A DNA stretch of 21,788 nucleotides from Dehalobacter sp. CP (GTDB lineage Bacteria > Bacillota_B > Desulfitobacteriia > Desulfitobacteriales > Syntrophobotulaceae), in NCBI GenBank assembly GCA_009910795.1, contig VMEE01000014.1:1-21788 (forward strand), written 5' to 3'. The position numbers were made by a program, and so were the translations under genes. How positions within the stretch are numbered: position 1 is the first letter of the stretch; every line of letters starts with the position of its first letter. Under the pieces are notes generated by a model that saw only the letters and a program-made list of their open reading frames with translations, ran no database searches and was not told the DNA's origin. Positions 15,151 to 20,724 of this stretch are shown here, piece after piece.

Positions 15151-15316
15151 ATATAGGCTGGATTGTGAGCGCGTGGGGACGATTGGTAGAATCCAATCTT
15201 TTGGGTGGATAAACCCGTACTTAACTCTGCGACGGCTGTCTTAGTGAATCTATGATTGTGCTTTGAGCACGGAAACTACACTATTTTCTTTTGGGTAGCC
15301 CTTTCCCAGCCTATAT
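15151..15316 (+). ncRNA. Candidate IS110 bridge (seeker) RNA
   Basis: ATATAGGCTGG (15151-15161) and CCAGCCTATAT (15306-15316) form a perfect 11-bp closing stem around about 144 nt. Inside are hairpins GATTGG/CCAATC (15181-15198), GGGT/ACCC (15203-15216) and GTGC/GCAC (15258-15270), separated by open stretches that could be target and donor loops. It lies upstream of the transposase, where IS110-group elements encode the RNA that pairs with target and donor DNA. Loop-to-DNA matches were not established. Exact ends are inferred. Confidence 0.6.
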
Positions 15317-15340
15317 ATTGATTTGGGGGAGGAGATATAA

Positions 15341-16505
15341 CTGAAGGTTGTTCACCCTATTTGTGCCGGTATTGATGTTCACAAAAGCTTTATGACCGTC
15401 GCCATCATCACAACAAGAAATAACGGTATTTATGAAACTGCTGTAAAGTCCTTTTCCACTATGATGGATGACATCTCTAAAGCTATTTTCTGGCTTCATG
15501 AAAACGACTGCCACGTTGTCGTTATGGAAAGCACCGGCAAGTATTGGATTCCTGTCTTTAACCTAATGGAAGATTCTTTTACCCTTACTTTGGCTAATCC
15601 CGCATTTACCAAAACCTTTCCCGATAATAAGACCGACCGGAGGGATGCAAAATGGCTAGCTGAACTTCACAGACTCGGCCTAGTCCAGCCTAGTTTCATT
15701 CCGCCAAAACATATCCGGGAATTAAGAGATCTCACTCGTTATCGTCATAAGCTCATTCGGGCCCGTTCTGCGGAGAAAAGCAGGATTTACAATATTCTTA
15801 CTGTCTGTAATTTGATGCTATTCTGTCGCTACCGATATCTTCGGGAAGTCAGGCATGAATATTATGCATGCTGTCCTACGGTCTAAGTCCTTTGATGAGG
15901 ATCTCCTCTCTGATCTTGTTCTGGGCAAACTCAGAGAGAAAATCCCTCAGCTCATTTGTGCACTCAAAGGACAACTGACTTCGACACAAGCAGACAAGCT
16001 TTCCATAGCTTTGGACAATCTTAAGAATTTTGAGAATAAGATCGCTCAAATTGAATGCTTGATCGAAGATAAGTCACATCATTTGCAGCCTGCTATCGAT
16101 TTACTTTGCACCTGTTTTGCTATTAAAAAGACCTCTGCGATTGCCATTCTTTCAGAGATCGGAACCGATATGTCTGTTTTCCCTTCAGTCAATCATCTTT
16201 ACTCTTGGGCTGGTTTATGCCCTCAAAACAATGAAACTGGAGGCAAAAGACGTTCTGCTAAAACGAAAAAAGGAAATATGTATCTCAAAGCCGTTTTGAC
16301 CCAATGTGTAAATAGCTTTTCAAGAAGCAAGCGTTCTTCTCGTTTTGTCAGTAGGTTTCACTCAATTAAACTGCGAAGGGGTCATAATAAAGCTGTAATT
16401 GCCGTTTGTCGTTCAATGCTGGTTGCGATCTACTACATGCTTTCTAGGAATGAATCATTTAAGGAAATATCCGAAGCTAAGGTAGTCGAGAAAAAACGGG
16501 ACTAA
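15341..16505 (+). pseudogene. IS110 family DEDD transposase, frameshifted
   Basis: The N-terminal RuvC-like domain has the first Asp in ICAGIDVHKS, the Glu in VVMESTGKYWIP, and Asp residues in NKTDRRDAKWLAELHRLGLV. The C-terminal Transposase_20-type domain has YSWAGLCPQNNETGGKRRSA with the conserved serine. The two parts are in different frames. The first frame goes wrong around 15818-15826, where NLMLF should continue into SVATDIFGKSGMNIM of the second frame. The expected start codon is CTG at 15341, placed 6 nt behind a strong GGGGGAGGAG, probably a mutated ATG. Both lesions suggest a dead transposase unless frameshifting rescues it. Confidence 0.9.
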
Positions 16506-16516
16506 ATTCTATTCTG

Positions 16517-16585
16517 ATTCTCCCCGACGAGCTGTTGATCCAGGAATTGATTAAACGTGGCTACAAGTTAGAGGCAGCAATTTAG
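16517..16585 (+). other. Possible C-terminal remnant of a host gene
   Basis: One frame reads ILPDELLIQELIKRGYKLEA and ends at a TAG at 16583-16585. It looks protein-like (amphipathic helix) but has no start in this place and follows the IS110 transposase stop in another frame. It could be the tail of a gene cut by the insertion. Family not recognised. Confidence 0.3.
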
Positions 16586-16645
16586 CTGTATTTCTATATT
16601 TACAGCAGATTACTATGGTTTTTAGCATAGTCTATTGCCTTTTTT
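16577..16645 (+). terminator. Terminator-like hairpin cluster
   Basis: GCTGTA/TACAGC and ACTATG (16612-16617) / CATAGT (16626-16631) hairpins sit inside an outer GCAAT/ATTGC pairing that ends in six T (16640-16645). It would stop transcripts leaving the IS110 element. Confidence 0.45.
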
Positions 16646-16697
16646 AGCCTAGATCATCGATTTTAGCTCCTTTATGTTTTTCAAACTACGTTTGCGG

Positions 16698-16810
16698 ATT
16701 ACCGCTGCGTCATTCTACATGCATATTTACAAAGTGGCGGTAATGTGTGGTTATACGAAGCCGTACGCCCCCAAATCCAGAGGACGCCAGGACGGCGGCC
16801 CCTGGAGTCC
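16698..16810. other. Gene-free stretch with two hairpins
   Basis: Between the IS110 element and the HTH operon no gene is seen. ATTACCGC (16698-16705) pairs with GCGGTAAT (16737-16744). Further on CGCC (16785-16788) pairs with GGCG (16794-16797) around an AGGAC loop, inside GGAC (16782-16785)/GTCC (16807-16810). The second is distinctly GC-rich against the AT-rich surroundings. Confidence 0.45.
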
Positions 16811-16831
16811 CAAGTAAACTCATAAATTAGA

Positions 16832-16889
16832 TGTAAAACTAACTTGACATATAATGTAAAGTTTACTATACTTTATTTGTAAAGCTAAC
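16832..16889 (+). promoter_or_regulatory. Promoter with three evenly spaced operator repeats
   Basis: A near-consensus promoter, TTGACA (16844-16849), 17-bp spacer and TATACT (16867-16872), is interleaved with three copies of TGTAAA-n2-TnAC at 16832-16843, 16855-16866 and 16878-16889, exactly 23 bp apart. The middle copy is itself near-palindromic (GTAAA/TTTAC) and lies between -35 and -10. The likely ligand is the HTH protein encoded just downstream, acting as autorepressor. Confidence 0.75.
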
Positions 16890-16913
16890 TCTACTTCCCT
16901 GGAGGAACAACGG

Positions 16914-17111
16914 ATGAAAAACCGTATCCAAGAGTTGCGTAAAGAAAAACGCATGACGCAGGAAGAACTGGCAGGATTATGCAATGTTACACGACAAACA
17001 ATAATTTCACTGGAAAATGGACGATATAATCCTTCAATTTTTCTTGCACATAATATTGCTCAAATATTTCTATTAACAATTGAACAAGTATTTATTTTTG
17101 AGGAGGAGTAA
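16914..17111 (+). CDS. XRE/Cro-type HTH transcriptional regulator
   Basis: 65 residues consisting almost only of one helix-turn-helix domain: MKNRIQELRKEKRMTQEELA, with the recognition helix CNVTRQTIISLENGRYNPS. Such minimal Cro/CI-like regulators typically precede a small membrane-protein gene in Firmicutes and repress their own operon. The start is ATG 16914, 8 nt behind GGAGG. The gene ends 5 nt before the next start, whose ribosome site overlaps its last codons, so the two are coupled. The three repeats in its promoter are the likely operators. Only a short acidic tail (IFEEE) follows the HTH, and no ligand domain is present. Confidence 0.92.
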   Translation: MKNRIQELRKEKRMTQEELAGLCNVTRQTIISLENGRYNPSIFLAHNIAQIFLLTIEQVFIFEEE

Positions 17112-17116
17112 TTCTA

Positions 17117-17536
17117 ATGAATTATGCTAAAAAAACACTAATATATTTCATCGGGCACACTACTATAGGCATTATTGCTTTACAATTTGCCTTTATTAGT
17201 AATCTTTCTGAAGGATACCGTGAGGGTGTAATCTCAGGAATCGCAGGTGGATTCATCTTTACTGGGATATTGGGTATTATTGTAAGTATCAAACTGATAA
17301 AAAACCCTAAAAAAGCGCAGGAAGTAGAAATTGCCAAAAATGAAGAACGCACTCAACTCATAAGAATGAAAACGCACGCAAGCATTCATACTCTAATGAT
17401 TTATATTATAAGTATCGGCACCCTTGTAACATTACTTTTAGGTTTTAGAGAGATAAGTCTTACTCTAGCAGCTATTCTAATAATCCAGATGATAATGTAT
17501 TTAGGATTTGCTTCGTACTACGCAAAAAAGTACTAA
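17117..17536 (+). CDS. Four-helix membrane protein of the HTH operon
   Basis: 139 residues with four predicted transmembrane helices (about 7-27, 36-60, 88-108, 113-134) and a charged cytoplasmic loop between the second and third (KKAQEVEIAKNEERTQLIRM). It resembles the DUF2178-like membrane proteins that accompany minimal XRE regulators. The function is unknown; the usual suggestions are envelope stress or a partner that controls the regulator. GGAGGAG just before the ATG and the 5-nt gap from the HTH gene show tight coupling. Confidence 0.8.
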   Translation: MNYAKKTLIYFIGHTTIGIIALQFAFISNLSEGYREGVISGIAGGFIFTGILGIIVSIKLIKNPKKAQEVEIAKNEERTQLIRMKTHASIHTLMIYIISIGTLVTLLLGFREISLTLAAILIIQMIMYLGFASYYAKKY

Positions 17537-17557
17537 CAAGAATGTTTCCAAAGAAAT

Positions 17558-17575
17558 CCGCGCATGGAGGCGCGG
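17558..17575 (+). other. GC-rich hairpin after the HTH operon
   Basis: CCGCGC (17558-17563) pairs with GCGCGG (17570-17575) around the hexaloop ATGGAG. It follows the membrane-protein stop by 22 nt but lacks a T-run, so it is not a standard terminator. The loop resembles those of the hairpins at 4767-4786 and 16785-16797. Confidence 0.5.
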
Positions 17576-17594
17576 CCTTGCGTACGGTTTTGTA

Positions 17595-18240
17595 GTCACG
17601 GTAGAGATGCCGGTTACTCGACACCCCCCGCGCAGATCCCGGCGTGCAGAAATTACCGCACCGGGCTCCTTAGGAGTATTCGCTTCCGTAATTGACAGAT
17701 ATCTGTCTTAGCTTTTCCCTTCAGTGAGGTTTGCATCTGTTATCCGGTCCTGCATGTCCGGTAGATGTTTCCTGTGTAGGCTTTATACTCCTGTTAACCC
17801 CTTCCCCATGTAGCCGGTTTTCCCGTCCTCAAAGTACTATGGGTTAATCCGACTGCCTAGTAACCATCGGTCTTCCTCTTTTTCGATTGGTTAGACCTAC
17901 CGACATTTTGCCGGAGCTATTAGGCTCTCCCAAGTTCCTGATTCTTCTCTCAATACATGCCACGTTCTCTGACCCCGACAGACCCTCGGGAATCTCGCCT
18001 TTTTCGATTCCTCTGTGTTGGCTTCCGTGACGTTAAACACGTCGCAATCTGCATTTATCGCGTTAACGAGGCTGAATCCGCTTCAGGAGTTACGGTGCTC
18101 CCTGTGGCCTATATGGTTCTCTGTGACGCTTCACCTTGCTGTTACCAGCTTCGGCGCAACACTCGATATGGGTGGTTGGCTAGACCTTACCCAGCAAGGA
18201 CTTTCACCTTGCAAGAAGTACCAAGCTTTGCTTGGCGCAC
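17595..18240 (-). mobile_element. ORF-less group II intron
   Basis: On the minus strand the element opens with GTGCGCC at 18240, the group II 5' consensus GUGYG. A domain I-like stretch follows, CTTGCAAGGTGAAAGTCCTTG, typical of bacterial introns. Domain V is 34 nt at 17668-17635: it starts GAGCCCGG, carries the AGC triad and ends in GCCGGGATC, with the CG bulge. Domain VI (GGTGTCG/CGGCATC) leads to CTACCGTGAC, putting the 3' end near 17595. The length of about 646 nt leaves no room for a reverse transcriptase, and none is coded inside; plus-strand open frames here are chance. It could splice or move only with a maturase from elsewhere. Confidence 0.85.
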
Positions 18241-18254
18241 TAACGGTTCACAGA

Positions 18255-18300
18255 TTTACGCCGTTGCATATTACTTTCATATTATCTTCAATGGCGTAAA
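18255..18300. repeat. Inverted repeat at the 5' exon side of the intron
   Basis: TTTACGCC (18255-18262) pairs with GGCGTAAA (18293-18300), extended by TTG/CAA past one mismatch. It lies 15 bp from the intron 5' end. Some group II introns insert beside hairpins, so it may mark the target. The rest of 18241-18376 shows no gene. Confidence 0.5.
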
Positions 18301-18376
18301 GGTTCTGTTACCCGAAGTTTCCCACGCTTGCATAGGGCTTGAAAAAAATAATTTGTAATAATTTTACTTGAAAATA

Positions 18377-18405
18377 TTTACTAATTCTACCATATATTAT
18401 ATAAT
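18377..18405 (+). promoter_or_regulatory. Promoter of the tRNA-like gene
   Basis: -35 TTTACT (18377-18382), 17-bp spacer, -10 TATAAT (18400-18405). A start near 18412 leaves a 58-nt 5' leader before the tRNA-like fold. That leader contains the antisense stretch 18430-18447. Confidence 0.6.
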
Positions 18406-18470
18406 ATTTATGAAATCGGCAAGATCATTCCTATTCATCTGTTTCTCGATATCTTCATGGCGGTAGACTT

Positions 18471-18558
18471 GGAGAGTAGAGCTACGAGGAGTGGTCACTG
18501 CGTGAGAAACAGATGATTCCTTAGATGGAATAGGGTTCGAGTCCCTTGCTCTCCGCCA
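18471..18558 (+). tRNA. Non-canonical tRNA-like gene (8/4 acceptor branch, GAG loop triplet)
   Basis: 88 nt ending in encoded CCA (18556-18558) with discriminator G. The acceptor stem has 8 pairs (GGAGAGTA 18471-18478 / TGCTCTCC 18547-18554, one G-U). The T stem has 4 pairs (AGGG/CCCT) around loop TTCGAGT. The variable arm is long (ATTCC/GGAAT, 18516-18531) and abuts the T stem. The D stem has 5 pairs (GCTAC/GTGGT). The 8+4 layout with long variable arm is that of tRNA-Sec and of allo-tRNAs; G73 and the 3' half resemble tRNA-Ser. The loop GTGAGAA (18502-18508) has U33 and triplet GAG (Leu codons CUU/CUC). The anticodon stem is poor (CTG/CAG, C-A closing pair, one bulge), and G32 is unusual. 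It may be an active allo-tRNA, a decayed tRNA or a tRNA mimic. Confidence 0.6.
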
Positions 18559-18580
18559 TCATAAAAATTTTAAAAATATA

Positions 18581-18609
18581 TGGATATTTTTTACTTTATC
18601 GATTATACT
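18581..18609 (+). promoter_or_regulatory. Candidate promoter for the small RNA
   Basis: TGGATA (18581-18586), 17-bp spacer, TATACT (18604-18609). A start near 18616 would place the anticodon-arm complement about 10 nt from the RNA 5' end. The -35 is weak; read-through from the tRNA-like gene is an alternative. Confidence 0.4.
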
Positions 18610-18615
18610 ATATGT

Positions 18616-18702
18616 ATAAAAATAGTTCTCACGCAGTGGCTACCTCTTCAAAAAGGTGGTAGTTGCTTTAAAGAGAGGGTAACACCTCTCTTTTATATTT
18701 TT
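18616..18702 (+). ncRNA. Short terminator-ended RNA with a 5' sequence antisense to the tRNA-like gene
   Basis: TTCTCACGCAGTG (18626-18638) is a perfect 13-nt complement of 18496-18508, the 5' strand of the anticodon stem plus the whole loop. The match continues imperfectly to 18647 against the D arm. Next come hairpin CTACC (18640-18644) / GGTAG (18658-18662) and a strong terminator. The length of about 87 nt and the free 5' seed look like a regulatory RNA, but it could be an attenuating leader or a decayed inverted copy of the tRNA-like gene. No ORF is present. Confidence 0.5.
18670..18702 (+). terminator. Intrinsic terminator
   Basis: AAAGAGAGG (18670-18678) pairs perfectly with CCTCTCTTT (18685-18693) around GTAACA, followed by T-rich ATATTTTTC. 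The A-run on the other side makes it bidirectional. Confidence 0.9.
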
Positions 18703-18743
18703 CTACTTTAGCAAAATCATGAAAACAACATCTACTTTAGCAA
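18702..18743 (+). repeat. Direct repeat of 13 bp
   Basis: TCTACTTTAGCAA occurs at 18702-18714 and again at 18731-18743, 29 bp apart, right after the terminator. The rest of the gap up to 18979 holds AT-rich DNA with promoter-like sequences and no convincing gene. Confidence 0.6.
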
Positions 18744-18910
18744 CCTCCCAAATCCTAAACGCTGCAGGAGTTTAATCTTAGAGATGTTCAATATCAACTT
18801 ATTTGGAGGGTGTTCCCGAATCATAGTAATAAGCGTCAATAGTCTTGATTTAAAACATGGCATTATTTTGACCGCGAATTGTCACTATAATATATTTAGC
18901 AAATTCAATA

Positions 18911-18939
18911 TTGTATTGTATCTATTTTTTCTAGATAAT
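18911..18939 (+). promoter_or_regulatory. Candidate promoter of the pentapeptide-repeat gene
   Basis: TTGTAT (18911-18916), 17-bp spacer, GATAAT (18934-18939), about 40 bp upstream of the start codon. Another TATAAT at about 18881-18886 has a poorer -35. Confidence 0.5.
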
Positions 18940-18979
18940 GTAATTAATAATACTAGCAAATTCATTCTGGAGGAATATG

Positions 18980-20134
18980 ATGGCTAACTGTGAACATGTT
19001 AAGATGTTAAAAACACAGGTCAATATATGGAACAAGTGGAAAAAAGAAAACGTAGATATTAGTGTAGACCTCAGCAATGCAAAATTTAGCATGGCTGACC
19101 TCAATGGAGTTGACCTCAGTAATGCAGATCTTACTATGGCTGACTTTAGCGGAGCAGACCTTAATAATGCAAATCTTCGCAATGCAAATCTCAGTATGGC
19201 AGACTTTAGCGGAGCAAACCTTTGCGAAGTAGATCTTAGCTTAGCAGATATTAGAAATGCAGACCTACGTGGAGTAGACCTAAGCAGGGCAAATCTAGGT
19301 GGAGCAGACCTTAGAGGAGCAGATCTAAGCGAAGCTAATCTTGGTTTAACAGATCTAAGTGGTGCGGATCTAAGTGGCGTAGATCTCAGCGGAACAAATT
19401 TCAGTTCAGCAGCCCTCATAGGGGCAAATCTTAGTGGTACAGATCTGCAATATTGTCAATTAATAGAAGCAATATTAATTAATTCAAATTTATCTAATTG
19501 TAAAGTATATGGAGTTTCTGTCTGGGATATAAAAATAGATAATATGACAAAACAAAATGATTTAGTCATTACCAGAGATTATGAACCAATAATTACGGTT
19601 GATAATTTGGAAGTAGCGCAATTTATATATTTAATGCTCAATAATAAAAATATTCGATCAGTTATTAACACTATTAGCAATAAAGCTGTTTTAATTCTAG
19701 GAAAGTTTGGTTCAAGATTAAATAATCTTAATGCTATTCGAGAGAAGCTTAGGGAGCTGGGATACTTGCCAATATTATTCGATTTTGAAAAGCCAAGTGA
19801 AAAAGATACTGCGGAGACAATTATTACTCTTGCTGGTATGGCTAGGTTTGTTATCGCCGACTTGACAGAACCAAGAAGTATTCCGCTTGAGTTAAAAACA
19901 ATAGTCTCAAATTTACCAACATTGCCAGTACAATTGCTTTTGCAAAAAGGTGAAGATACCTTTGGAATGATTGACCATATACTTAACTTTAACTCGATTA
20001 GTGGAATTACCAGATATACTACAATAGATGAATTACTGAAAAACTTCCAGAATTCGGTAATCGTCCCCTTAGAAGAATGGAAACATTTAAATAAAAGTTT
20101 AATAGAAGCAAAGCTAAAATTATTACTTGATTAG
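18980..20134 (+). CDS. Pentapeptide-repeat protein with TIR/deoxyribosyltransferase-like C-terminal domain
   Basis: 384 residues. After a short helical start come about 30 tandem A(D/N)LXX pentapeptides (residues 30-178), which form a right-handed quadrilateral beta-helix. From about 200 a separate Rossmann-like domain follows: KAVLILGKFG (235-244), LPILFDFEKPSEKDT (263-277) and RFVIADLTEP (289-298). The VIADLT strand and the later acidic residue resemble nucleoside deoxyribosyltransferase or TIR-like folds. This tail is a recurrent partner of pentapeptide repeats, and its activity is unproven. A sensor-effector role, for example in phage defence, is inference. The second ATG (18980) is chosen because GGAGG lies 6 nt before it. 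Strong repetition produces a long chance frame on the other strand. Confidence 0.85.
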   Translation: MANCEHVKMLKTQVNIWNKWKKENVDISVDLSNAKFSMADLNGVDLSNADLTMADFSGADLNNANLRNANLSMADFSGANLCEVDLSLADIRNADLRGVDLSRANLGGADLRGADLSEANLGLTDLSGADLSGVDLSGTNFSSAALIGANLSGTDLQYCQLIEAILINSNLSNCKVYGVSVWDIKIDNMTKQNDLVITRDYEPIITVDNLEVAQFIYLMLNNKNIRSVINTISNKAVLILGKFGSRLNNLNAIREKLRELGYLPILFDFEKPSEKDTAETIITLAGMARFVIADLTEPRSIPLELKTIVSNLPTLPVQLLLQKGEDTFGMIDHILNFNSISGITRYTTIDELLKNFQNSVIVPLEEWKHLNKSLIEAKLKLLLD

Positions 20135-20342
20135 CATTTATACATTCGCAAAGATCCAAATCTTATTATATAGGCTTCATGTAACTTAGTATAATAACTT
20201 CAATAGCCTTATTGAATAATGCATTTCTGACCACTGTGTGTTTCGTATAGCTGCCAGGGGATATAGTAAAAGATTTGCTTTAGAGGATAAAAAAAGTCAC
20301 AAGTGGAAAGGACTTAATTTGTAATTATGATTAATAAAACGC
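20135..20342. other. Gene-free AT-rich gap
   Basis: No ORF, RNA or terminator stands out. It separates the pentapeptide-repeat gene from the RHH promoter. Confidence 0.4.
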
Positions 20343-20386
20343 TTGAATTTTTGTGCCCACGATAATATAATTATTGTGGGCACAAA
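20343..20386 (+). promoter_or_regulatory. Promoter with overlapping palindromic operator
   Basis: -35 TTGAAT (20343-20348), 17-bp spacer, -10 TATAAT (20366-20371). A long palindrome covers spacer and -10: TTTGTGCCCAC (20350-20360) against GTGGGCACAAA (20376-20386). It extends inward to 17 pairs with a single wobble. There is no T-run, so it is not a terminator. The arrangement fits autorepression by the RHH protein encoded 15 bp downstream. Confidence 0.8.
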
Positions 20387-20400
20387 AGTGAGGTGAACAC

Positions 20401-20580
20401 ATGCCATCTAAAAAGCTGGGACGTCCTCAATCTGATAATCCTAAAACCGAACTTATACGGATACGAGTTGATACCCCAACAATGGAAAAGTTAGATGAAT
20501 GCAAAAAGGCATTGAATACTACTCGTTCAGATATAATTCGTAAAGGGATTGAGAAGATACATGACGATCTCAAAAAATGA
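20401..20580 (+). CDS. Ribbon-helix-helix (CopG/Arc-type) DNA-binding protein
   Basis: 59 residues: MPSKKLGRPQSDNPKTELIR, then the beta-strand IRIRVDTPTMEKLDECKKAL and helices TTRSDIIRKGIEKIHDDLKK. The short basic GRPxSxNPK arm followed by an RHH fold is typical of Clostridial CopG-like regulators. RHH dimers insert a two-stranded sheet into palindromic operators, and one lies over the promoter. GAGGTG is 5 nt before the ATG. It could regulate its own gene and perhaps the neighbouring DUF6809 gene. No toxin partner is evident. It falls just below common length cut-offs and is easily missed. Confidence 0.88.
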   Translation: MPSKKLGRPQSDNPKTELIRIRVDTPTMEKLDECKKALNTTRSDIIRKGIEKIHDDLKK

Positions 20581-20724
20581 AAGGAAGAGGCGCACTCCTA
20601 CTAAAGAATCACGCCACTTCCCACACTGCAACCGCCTAAAAGGCAGATTGCACAAATATTCTATCATGTGTATATCTTTCTTTCAAGGAATTGCGGTAAA
20701 ACAAAATTTGAAAGGAATATGCCA

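Larger units (their letters stand above)
15026..16516 (+). mobile_element. IS110 family insertion sequence (decayed; right end not resolved)
   Basis: The left boundary is set by the start of similarity with the solitary copy at 13389. A leader of about 315 bp without an ORF precedes a DEDD transposase, as in the IS110 group, where a bridge RNA is encoded upstream. IS110 elements lack clear terminal inverted repeats and target duplications, so the right end is only placed shortly after the transposase stop. Confidence 0.8.

Noticed and set aside
17957..18358. Plus-strand frames of 133 and 94 residues
   Set aside because: They lie antisense to the ORF-less group II intron and end in its 5' flank; composition is not protein-like.
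18471..18558. Ordinary tRNA-Ser or tRNA-Leu
   Set aside because: The 8+4 branch, weak anticodon stem, G32 and G73 with a GAG triplet do not fit a standard tRNA of either type.
18616..18702. Standard T-box riboswitch
   Set aside because: No AGGGTGGNACCGCG-type box and no synthetase or amino-acid gene downstream; the 13-nt complement is far longer than a specifier.
18784..18987. 67-codon frame upstream of the pentapeptide-repeat gene
   Set aside because: The only AGGAG is too far from its ATG, it spans the probable promoter, and it overlaps the next start. Probably chance in AT-rich DNA.
18931..19419. Long minus-strand frame of 162 residues rich in LRSAPLRS repeats
   Set aside because: It is the antisense shadow of the pentapeptide repeats; periodic codons keep the opposite frame open. 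No ribosome site.
20350..20386. Palindrome before the RHH gene read as a terminator
   Set aside because: No T-run follows on either strand, and it overlaps a good -10; an operator fits better.
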